Assembly: GCA_903869365.1 (NCBI GenBank)
Contig: CAIPYV010000096.1
Coordinates: 1-64,000, forward strand
DNA: 64,000 bases
Direction of reading: 5' to 3'
DNA from: an uncultured Chlorobiaceae bacterium
Lineage (GTDB): Bacteria > Bacteroidota > Chlorobiia > Chlorobiales > Chlorobiaceae
Position numbers and translations under genes: made by a program. Shown here piece by piece: positions 49,673 to 56,639 of the stretch. A model generated the notes under the pieces. The model did no database searches. It was not told the origin of the DNA and saw only the letters and a program-made list of their open reading frames with translations. Each line of letters opens with the position of its first letter. Within the stretch, counting starts at the first letter, position 1.

Positions 49673-49950
49673 TCAAGGATATAATCGAGGAATTATGAAC
49701 CAGCCTGTAATTTGCTATACTCAATAAAGCATATTTTACCATCAATGGAAATAGCGCCGGCCGCATGGATGATTTTTAAAAAACCAGCATCATTTTCCCT
49801 GATAAAACAGCTGAGAGCAGAGCAACAAAAACAAGTACTGCAACAAGCTGTAAATTTAGTAAATAAGCTTGTTATTTTTCAACAGTAATCGATTACTGAA
49901 AAAAAATAAAACGTGTTCCTGAAAATAACATTATAGACCAAAACAGGCAC
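49673..49950. promoter_or_regulatory. Divergent control region of exbB operon and dnaG
   Basis: This 278-bp AT-rich spacer separates divergent genes and must hold both promoters. No clear operator palindrome stands out; a Fur-like box was looked for and not found. Confidence 0.4.
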
Positions 49951-51846
49951 ATGATCCCTCATGCGATCGTTGATGATATCCGCCATTCAGCAGACATCGT
50001 TGATATTATCTCGGATTACCTGACTCTTCAGCCTTCAGGTCGCAACTATAAGGCACTGTCTCCCTTTACCAAGGAAAAAACTCCTTCATTCGTCGTTTCA
50101 CCCGACAAACAAATCTACAAGTGTTTCTCAACAGGCAAGGGTGGCAATGTTTTTTCTTTTGTCATGGAAATGGAAAAAGTCTCTTTTCCTGAAGCAATCG
50201 AACTTGTGGCAAAAAAATCGGGCATAGATATCAGCCGATATACTGAAAAAAAAGAACGCGATCCAGCACTTGAAGACAGCCGTACTGAAACCCTCCGCTG
50301 GGCATCCAGGTTCTTTGAAACTACACTGAAAAGCACATCTGGAAAAACTGGCTATGACTATCTTGTAACCCAGCGTGCGCTTTCTGAAAACACCATAAAA
50401 AACTTTGGGCTCGGCTATGCCCCTGATTCATGGGACAGCCTCTTCAACGAAGCTAAGAGAGCGGGCATACCGCAGGAACATCTTACTGATCTTGGACTTA
50501 TAACACAGAATAAACAGAGAAACTCCTGGTATGACACCTTCCGCAGCAGGGTGATTTTTCCTGTTTATTCAGTTGGAGGGCAGGTCGTTGGTTTTGGAGG
50601 ACGAACCCTGCTCGATGACCCTCAGACTCCGAAATACCTGAATTCGCCTGAAAGCCGACTGTTTGAAAAATCAAAACTGCTCTATGGTCTGAACGCGGCT
50701 AAACATGAAATCCGGCGGATGGAAAGCGCCATCCTTGTTGAAGGATACATGGATGTCCTTGCCCTTCACCAAGCAGGAATAACCAATGCTGTTGCCTCAT
50801 GCGGCACTTCACTGACCCGTTACCAGGCAAAACTTCTGCAACGCTATACTAAAAGTGTTTTGTTCATCTATGACGCCGATTCTGCCGGCAAAAAGTCGAT
50901 GATGACGGGTCTTGACACGCTGCTTGCGGAAGGCATTACTCCCTTCATTGTCATGCTTCCAACCGGTGATGATCCCGACAGTTTTGTTCGCCGGGAAGGC
51001 AGAGAAACATTTCTCCAGTTTACCGAAGAGAACAGGCTGCTGTTTCAGGACTTTCAAATTCGTTTTTTCAGGGAGTCGGAAGATTTCTCAAACCCTGAAA
51101 TAAAAGCAAAAGCCATAAGGGAGATGGCGCACACCATAGCCCTGATCCCAGACCGTATTCAGCAGGAACTGTACCTTCAGGGATTATCGGAAAAACTTTC
51201 GATCACCCACCATGCCCTTCAGGAACTTCTCGACAAAGAGAGTGCTGTGCAGGCAAAAAAAATATCTGCAGTAGAAAGCCGATCTTCTGTTCTACCACCA
51301 CGTCAGCAACCAGCAAACTTGTCTGTGCTGGAAAAAACCTTTTTAAAAGCACTGCTGGAAAGTACAGCCTATGGAAACGCGGTGCTGGAATTTGCCGCGT
51401 CACATGAAGCGATGCTCGAACTGCCGCACAAGGAAGCGCAACAGATTTTCACCCATATCGTCAACCGCTACCATGACATTGCCGGCAATCCGGAAGAGCA
51501 TATCGACATGACAACCGAAATAAGCCTTTTCAGCAATCCGGAATCGAGGGATCTTGCATCCGGCTTACTGCTTGACCCACCGGTCAGCAATAAATGGCTC
51601 GAACAATCTGATGTACATTCGGATAATGCAAAACGATGCCTGACGATGTTTCTTGATGCCTTCAAAAACCTTATTCTCGAACCGTTAATCCGTCAGAAAA
51701 TAGTGCTCACAGAACAGATCCGGATTGAAACTGATACAGAGAGAGAGATTGAACTCCTGAAAGAAAAGATTGTCCTTGACAAAAAAATCCGAAAAACTTC
51801 GCTTGATCTGAAAGCGATGATTACCTCTATTCTTGGAAAAAGCTGA
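49951..51846 (+). CDS. dnaG: DNA primase
   Basis: DnaG makes RNA primers for replication. The 631-aa protein has the N-terminal CHC2-type domain (SPFTKEKTPSFVVSPDKQIY, then KCFSTGKGGNVFSFVMEME), the TOPRIM core (SAILVEGYMDVLALHQAGIT and VLFIYDADSAGKKS), and a helical C-terminal helicase-binding region. In the zinc domain three of the four usual ligands are replaced: Ser37, Thr40 and Thr61 instead of Cys, His and Cys, with only Cys58 kept. I associate this loss with Bacteroidota/Chlorobi primases. Length is normal. No sigma-factor gene (rpoD) follows within the window. Confidence 0.95.
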   Translation: MIPHAIVDDIRHSADIVDIISDYLTLQPSGRNYKALSPFTKEKTPSFVVSPDKQIYKCFSTGKGGNVFSFVMEMEKVSFPEAIELVAKKSGIDISRYTEKKERDPALEDSRTETLRWASRFFETTLKSTSGKTGYDYLVTQRALSENTIKNFGLGYAPDSWDSLFNEAKRAGIPQEHLTDLGLITQNKQRNSWYDTFRSRVIFPVYSVGGQVVGFGGRTLLDDPQTPKYLNSPESRLFEKSKLLYGLNAAKHEIRRMESAILVEGYMDVLALHQAGITNAVASCGTSLTRYQAKLLQRYTKSVLFIYDADSAGKKSMMTGLDTLLAEGITPFIVMLPTGDDPDSFVRREGRETFLQFTEENRLLFQDFQIRFFRESEDFSNPEIKAKAIREMAHTIALIPDRIQQELYLQGLSEKLSITHHALQELLDKESAVQAKKISAVESRSSVLPPRQQPANLSVLEKTFLKALLESTAYGNAVLEFAASHEAMLELPHKEAQQIFTHIVNRYHDIAGNPEEHIDMTTEISLFSNPESRDLASGLLLDPPVSNKWLEQSDVHSDNAKRCLTMFLDAFKNLILEPLIRQKIVLTEQIRIETDTEREIELLKEKIVLDKKIRKTSLDLKAMITSILGKS

Positions 51847-52305
51847 CCTATTACGCTGGTTCAGGAACAGCTTCGCGCCCTCAAGGGAAATGTGCAATAA
51901 TCCGATTGTTTGTATACAAAAAAAAAGTGCGCCAAAATTAGCTTAAACAGTCAATTCAAACTGCACAAAATCGGACACAACTTTTTCATGCCATATTATT
52001 TTTGCATACCCTTGATTCATAAGGGTTTCGGGGTGTTTTTTTTGTTATTCCGATGTACAAAATCGGACAAATCGGACACTTAAAAAAAGGGGGCTCTTTC
52101 CAGTAAAATAAAAATCAATAGTTGCATATTTTTTACTTCAATATGACGCGACAGGCAAGATAGTATTTTTACTTTTATTATACACAAAACAAGTGATGGA
52201 TTTTATTGGCTCCGTTTCGGACAATGTTTTTCAAAATTTTTGAGGAGATTGATACATTCCCTTACATTCTTACCTGTAAGAAATTCCAACCAAAAGAAGA
52301 GAATA
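51847..52305. other. Intergenic region with repeated AAATCGGACA motif
   Basis: No gene is visible. The motif (C)AAAATCGGACA occurs at 51965-51978 and twice in tandem at 52057-52079 (acaaaatcggacaaatcggacac), and TTTCGGACAAT at 52215-52225 is a variant. A small hairpin near 52010-52040 (CCTTGATTCATAAGG, then a T-run) could be a terminator for dnaG. The region is AT-rich and probably contains the promoter of the toxin-antitoxin genes. Confidence 0.45.
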
Positions 52306-52530
52306 ATGCACATCTCAAGAATAACTTCTAAAGGTCAAACTACCATCCCTGTCTCTATTCGAATGGCTGCGCATTTGAAAGCTGGTGACACGCTGGCGTA
52401 TGAAATCAAAGGAGATCATGTGATTGTCAGAAAAATTAACTCACCCGAGGATGAATATCTGAAAGGAGTCGAGGATATACTCAGTGAATGGTCCTCACCC
52501 GAAGATGAGGAGGCTTGGAATGCCCTTTGA
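52306..52530 (+). CDS. AbrB/SpoVT-type antitoxin
   Basis: The 74-aa protein begins at the ATG 52306 (AGAAGAG ahead). Its N-terminal 45 residues form an AbrB-type swapped-hairpin DNA-binding domain: ISRITSKGQTTIPVSIR, then AGDTLAYEIKGDHVIVRKIN. The acidic C-terminal tail (EDILSEWSSPEDEEAWNAL) is the usual toxin-binding region of MazE-like antitoxins. It overlaps the toxin gene by 11 nt, typical of a coupled antitoxin-toxin pair. Confidence 0.85.
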   Translation: MHISRITSKGQTTIPVSIRMAAHLKAGDTLAYEIKGDHVIVRKINSPEDEYLKGVEDILSEWSSPEDEEAWNAL

Positions 52531-52789
52531 AGCTTTTGATGTTGTCGTAGTCCCTTTTCCGTTCACCGAAAAACTGGCGGAAAAACGTCGACCAGCTTTG
52601 ATTGTTTCCAGCAACTTATTTAATAAGCAGCATGATCATCTCATCCTGGCTATGATCACTACAGCAAAAAATAGTATCTGGGTCAGTGATGTCCAACTGC
52701 ATGACTGGAAAAGCGCAAATAAACCTGCCACTATCAAGTATATCCAAGCCATGATCCCTCCTTGCTATCAAACCAAATTTCTATTGTAA
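52520..52789 (+). pseudogene. PemK/MazF-family toxin, C-terminally truncated
   Basis: Starts at ATG 52520 inside the antitoxin gene. The family opening is intact (FDVVVVPFPFTEKLAEKRRP, then ALIVSSNLFNK and DHLILAMITTA), as in MazF-type endoribonucleases of the PemK family. After DWKSANKPATI the sequence stops matching: the conserved end of the family (about 25-30 residues beginning with a Val-Arg/Lys segment) is replaced by IKYIQAMIPPCYQTKFLL. The tail is antisense to the AAA-ATPase remnant, so the gene was broken by a recombination near 52720. It is probably inactive, though residual folding cannot be excluded. Confidence 0.7.
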
Positions 52790-52980
52790 CGATGCGTATC
52801 TTAGGAATATCATCTTTTTTTGAGTTCCGTTTCCCCTCGAAAATATTTTTCAGCGTATCAAGAAAGAGGCTTTTGCCGAAACGTCGTGGACGGGACAGAA
52901 ACACATATTGATATTTCTCAATCAATGCTCGGGCAATCTTTCCCTGCAGGCTGAAAGGAGCGATTTTCTTTTTGCTATAT
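52734..52980 (-). pseudogene. Remnant of AAA-ATPase-like (PF09820-type) gene
   Basis: The minus strand reads in one frame APFSLQGKIARALIEKYQYV then FLSRPRRFGKSLFLDTLKNI and FEGKRNSKKD, the N-terminal Walker A region of AAA-ATPase-like proteins (PF09820/DUF1703 context), where RPRRFGKS is the P-loop. It is cut off on both sides: upstream by a stop near 52981 and downstream by the junction with the toxin gene, where the last residues (IWFDSKEGSWLGYT) no longer resemble the family. The full-length proteins are about 500 aa. It is a fragment with no expected function. Confidence 0.7.
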
Positions 52981-53016
52981 TGTCAATCTATACACAAACC
53001 AAAAACCCGTACCACC

Positions 53017-53199
53017 ATGGCTATGAATGTTGAAATCAAAAACGGTAAACTCTGCATCGAGATTGATCTGGAAACGCCTACGCCCTCATCATCAGGAAAA
53101 ACACTGGTTGTTGCAAGCACGCATGGCAACACGGTCACCTCAGTGATGGTCGAAGGCAAGCCGGTAACCATAGGCCTCAACGCCTATATCAAGAAGTAG
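53017..53199 (+). CDS. Small conserved-looking protein of unknown function
   Basis: The 60-aa product begins at ATG 53017 (or 53023) and is rich in beta-strand pattern: IKNGKLCIEIDLETPTPSSS, then GKTLVVASTHGNTVT and a final VMVEGKPVTIGLNAYIKK. No domain is known to me, but similar small proteins with an ASTHG motif occur beside mobile regions as far as I recall. It follows the AAA remnant and is followed 3 nt later by a 38-codon frame. Confidence 0.5.
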   Translation: MAMNVEIKNGKLCIEIDLETPTPSSSGKTLVVASTHGNTVTSVMVEGKPVTIGLNAYIKK

Positions 53200-53202
53200 A
53201 AG

Positions 53203-53319
53203 ATGCGTCTCTCCAGAATACATTCCGGCCCTGTGCTTGACTTCTACACCCCGAATTTCTCAACCCAGCTTGAGCTGCTGCTGGCGGGATGCATTAATAA
53301 TTCGTTAGAATATTGTTAG
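53203..53319 (+). CDS. Possible 38-aa ORF downstream of ASTHG protein
   Basis: ATG 53203 lies 3 nt after the stop of the preceding ORF and the frame (RLSRIHSGPVLDFYTPNF, then STQLELLLAGCINN) ends at TAG 53319. Tight spacing hints at co-translation. The sequence looks like the beginning of a longer protein that has been truncated. Low support. Confidence 0.25.
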   Translation: MRLSRIHSGPVLDFYTPNFSTQLELLLAGCINNSLEYC

Positions 53320-53422
53320 ATTTAAGGTCTGGATCGTAAACCAGCACAAGTGTGGAGAAAACTTCAGACTCCTGTAAAGCTGCTCATCTCGTCTTTGACT
53401 GCAACAAGAGATTTACCTTTTC

Positions 53423-56400
53423 ATGGCAAAAAAGCAGAGAAGTAATAACCCGATCACCTCATCAGCGCTACGGCCGCTGGCTGAGGAGCGCCTGCACCAA
53501 AAAAAGTTAGCCGCTCAGGACTCAGCTCTCGCGAATCAGCACTCCCATTTCAGCACTGGTGTTTCAGCACTCAGCACTTCGTCTTCACCCGAAGAAATAC
53601 TTAAAATTGTCCATGAACTGAATGTTCACCAGATTGAACTTGAAATACAGGAGGAGGAGCTTGCCCGGACCAGGCTTGAGCTTGAAGAAAGTCTCGAGGT
53701 ATACACTGAGCTTTATGACTTTGCGCCAACCGGATATTTGACTCTCGGGCACGACGGCAGCATACTTAAAACAAACCTGACTGCAACAAAAATGCTTGGA
53801 GTTGATCGCGCCGGTCTGCCTGGCATGAACTTGAAAGCATTTGTTTTTCCTGAGGACTACAGGGTAATTGATGAACTGCTCGAAACAGTGTTCAGCAAGG
53901 GAGTACCTGGAAACTGCGAGGTTAAGCTTCTGGAACACCCGACTTTCTCACGCCGAACTGTTCGTATTGATGCGGCAATAAGTGAAATCGCTCAAGAATG
54001 CAGGGTTATGCTTTCGGATATTACGGAGTACAAGCAAACTGAAATCGAACTGCACCGTTTGAATCGCGCTCTTATGGCGACCAACAGCTGCAATCAGGTG
54101 CTGATCCATACCACGGATGAATTCGAGTTACTTGATCATATCTGCAACATCATGGTGGACATTGGCGGTTACCGGATGGCATGGGTCGGCTATGCTGAAC
54201 ATGACAAAGAGAAAACCATACGCCCGGTGGCCCGGGCAGGTTACGATGATGGCTATATTAATTCAATCACCATAACCTGGGCTGATGTGACTCTTGGTCA
54301 TGGCCCTACTGGAACAGCTATTCGTACAGGCGAGCCCTGCAATATCTGTGATATTCGGACAGAACCAAAGTTCAAGCCACTGTTACGTCAGGCTCTTGAG
54401 CAAGGGTATGCTTCAGTGCAGAGTTTACCACTGAAAACAGCTGGTGAGGTGTTTGGGGCCATTACCATATACTCCGATATACCGAATGCCTTTTCGCCAA
54501 AGGAAACTGAACTGCTCACTGCACTGGTGGACAATGTGTCGTACGGAATCACGATGCTGCGAAACAAGGGGGCAAAAGAGCACGCCGAGAATGAGCTCAT
54601 TGCCAGTAATGCAAGATTATCTCAGGCATTGGAAGCGGCACATGCGGGCGTTTGGGAGTGGAACCTGAAAACCAATGAGAATATCTGGTCAGAGGAGTTA
54701 TGGACGCTGTACGGTTTGAAGCGGAGCAGTGAAAAACCATCGTTCAAACTCTGGGCAGATTCTATTCTTCCTGATGACAGGGAAAAAACTATAGAGTTCG
54801 TTTCAAAGGCAACCGCCAATGAAACAGAGGTGAATATCAAGTATCGCGTCTTTTACCCTGACAGCTCTGTTCACTGGATAATGTCTCGAGGAAAGCCCTT
54901 TCGCGATAATAAAGGGGAAGTCGTTCGTTATATCGGTACGGTTATCGACATTACCGAACAAAAGCAGACAGAAAAGGCTTTAGTTGAGAGTGAAGAACGA
55001 TTCAGGGCATTATTTGAAAGCCATTCAGCGATTATGCTTCTTCTTGACCCGAAAACCGGCAACATCATCGATGCCAACCGGGCGGCCAGTGAATTTTATA
55101 GGTGGCCGGTTAAGAAACTTTGCACCATGCGCATACATGACATTAATACTTTGCCCCCTGAAGAGATCGGTCTGGTCCTGGAAAAATGGAAAAGTGCAGA
55201 CAAGCTCAATTTCTTGTTTACCCATCGAAAAGCTGACGGCTCAATCAGTGATGTCGAGGCATTCGGCTGCAAAATTGACTTACGAGGCAAAGCAATCATC
55301 TATCTTATTATCCACGACATCACCGAGCGCAAGCATGCTGCAGAAGAGAGTGACCGATTAAAAACAGCATTTCTGGCTAATATCAGCCATGAAATTCGCA
55401 CTCCCATGAATGGAATTATAGGTTTCTCCGAACTCCTTAAAGATCCTCATCTTACTGGAGAGGAACAGATCGAGTATATCGACCTTATTCATAAAAGTGG
55501 TGAACGCATGCTGAATTTGATTAATGATTTGATGGATATATCCAAGATTGATGCCAAAGAGGTAAAAGTAGTCATGACAGAAACCTCAATCAATAAGCTC
55601 TTGCAAGATATTATGGCATTTTCGAAACATGAAGCAGATAGACGAGGGCTACGATTAAGCTGTACAACAGGAGTGTCAGACGAGGAAAGCATTATTACAA
55701 CCGATAGCGTTAAGCTGAACCAGATCTTGACCAATCTGATTCAGAATGCACTGAAGTTTACCTCCAAAGGCGGGGTTGACATCGGCTATACCAGAAAGGG
55801 TAACATGCTTGAATTTTATGTGATTGATTCCGGGATAGGCATTGCTGCTGACAAAAAAGCGCAAATTTTCGAACGCTTCAACCAGGCGGATATATCGCTC
55901 ACCCGCGCTTATGAGGGAGCAGGTCTGGGATTGAGTATTTCCAAAGGATTCGTTGAGCTGATGGGGGGAACAATTTCGGTTGAATCGATAGAGGGCGCAG
56001 GAAGTACCTTTACCTTTACACTGCCGTACAACCCAGAATACCCTGCCCTCACTACTCAGTACTCAGTACTCAGCACTCAGCACTCTGAACATTGTATTCT
56101 TATTGTTGAAGATGATGAAGTAAGCACCCTTTTACTTAAAAGAAACCTTAAAGAGGAAAATATCACTCTTCTCTGCGCTGAAAACGGCTGGGAAGCCGTA
56201 GAGCTTGTACAGCATCACCCAGAGATCAATCTTGTGCTTATGGATATTAAAATGCCGATCATGAATGGGTTTGATGCAACAAAGCTCATCAAACAACAGC
56301 GACCTGATCTGCCGGTTATTGCCCAATCAGCATTCACCTCAAAAGAGGACAAGGAAAAAGCCAAGGCAGCTGGCTGCGATAACTTCATTACCAAACCCAT

Positions 56401-56449
56401 CAACAAAAACGAACTGCTCGATATGATGAATAAACTCCTTAAACTCTAA
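53423..56449 (+). CDS. Cytosolic hybrid histidine kinase, PAS-GAF-PAS-PAS-HisKA-HATPase-REC
   Basis: The 1008-aa protein has no membrane helix. Order of domains: a helical start (LHQKKLAAQ...), a PAS domain (about 95-210), GAF (about 225-385, GYRMAWVGYAEHD), PAS (about 405-530), PAS (about 535-650), HisKA with His656 in [12 protein letters not shown], HATPase_c (IQNALKFTS, DSGIGIAADK, GAGLGLSISKGF) and receiver with Asp941 in LVLMDIKMPIMNG. The linker near 880-892 (TQYSVLSTQHSEH) is encoded by a short nucleotide repeat. It is an intracellular sensor; the ligand is unknown. A paralogue with similar ends follows at 56640. No response regulator gene is adjacent. Confidence 0.93.
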   Translation: MAKKQRSNNPITSSALRPLAEERLHQKKLAAQDSALANQHSHFSTGVSALSTSSSPEEILKIVHELNVHQIELEIQEEELARTRLELEESLEVYTELYDFAPTGYLTLGHDGSILKTNLTATKMLGVDRAGLPGMNLKAFVFPEDYRVIDELLETVFSKGVPGNCEVKLLEHPTFSRRTVRIDAAISEIAQECRVMLSDITEYKQTEIELHRLNRALMATNSCNQVLIHTTDEFELLDHICNIMVDIGGYRMAWVGYAEHDKEKTIRPVARAGYDDGYINSITITWADVTLGHGPTGTAIRTGEPCNICDIRTEPKFKPLLRQALEQGYASVQSLPLKTAGEVFGAITIYSDIPNAFSPKETELLTALVDNVSYGITMLRNKGAKEHAENELIASNARLSQALEAAHAGVWEWNLKTNENIWSEELWTLYGLKRSSEKPSFKLWADSILPDDREKTIEFVSKATANETEVNIKYRVFYPDSSVHWIMSRGKPFRDNKGEVVRYIGTVIDITEQKQTEKALVESEERFRALFESHSAIMLLLDPKTGNIIDANRAASEFYRWPVKKLCTMRIHDINTLPPEEIGLVLEKWKSADKLNFLFTHRKADGSISDVEAFGCKIDLRGKAIIYLIIHDITERKHAAEESDRLKTAFLANISHEIRTPMNGIIGFSELLKDPHLTGEEQIEYIDLIHKSGERMLNLINDLMDISKIDAKEVKVVMTETSINKLLQDIMAFSKHEADRRGLRLSCTTGVSDEESIITTDSVKLNQILTNLIQNALKFTSKGGVDIGYTRKGNMLEFYVIDSGIGIAADKKAQIFERFNQADISLTRAYEGAGLGLSISKGFVELMGGTISVESIEGAGSTFTFTLPYNPEYPALTTQYSVLSTQHSEHCILIVEDDEVSTLLLKRNLKEENITLLCAENGWEAVELVQHHPEINLVLMDIKMPIMNGFDATKLIKQQRPDLPVIAQSAFTSKEDKEKAKAAGCDNFITKPINKNELLDMMNKLLKL
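56054..56087 (+). repeat. ACTCAGT/ACTCAGC repeat in kinase linker
   Basis: Five near-tandem heptamer-type units (ACTCAGT, ACTCAGT, ACTCAGC, ACTCAGC, ACTC) encode the kinase-receiver linker of the 53423 gene. Similar words occur at 53550-53580 in the same gene and, in reverse-complement form, in the spacer after it (56461-56495). Confidence 0.75.
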
Positions 56450-56460
56450 AACAGTGCTAA

Positions 56461-56495
56461 CTAAGTACTGAGTGAGGAGTGAGGAGCGAGGAGGA
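56461..56495. repeat. Intergenic GTACTGAGTGAGGAGTGAGGAGCGAG repeat
   Basis: Just after the first hybrid-kinase gene lies AGTACTGAGTGAGGAGTGAG followed by GAGCGAGGAGG, the reverse-complement type of the ACTCAGT words in the flanking kinase genes. The spacer to the next gene is 190 bp and has no other feature. Confidence 0.55.
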
Positions 56496-56639
56496 AGTAG
56501 ACTGGTTTTAGTCATAGAAGTGTCTCTATAGCTCGGCTATTTTTTTTATTTTGCGGATAATTATCAAGTGCTTGGGATAACAAAAAAAGAGGTGTGACAT
56601 CTTTATTTCTGTTCTATCGTAAAATTTGACCTTTCTTCC

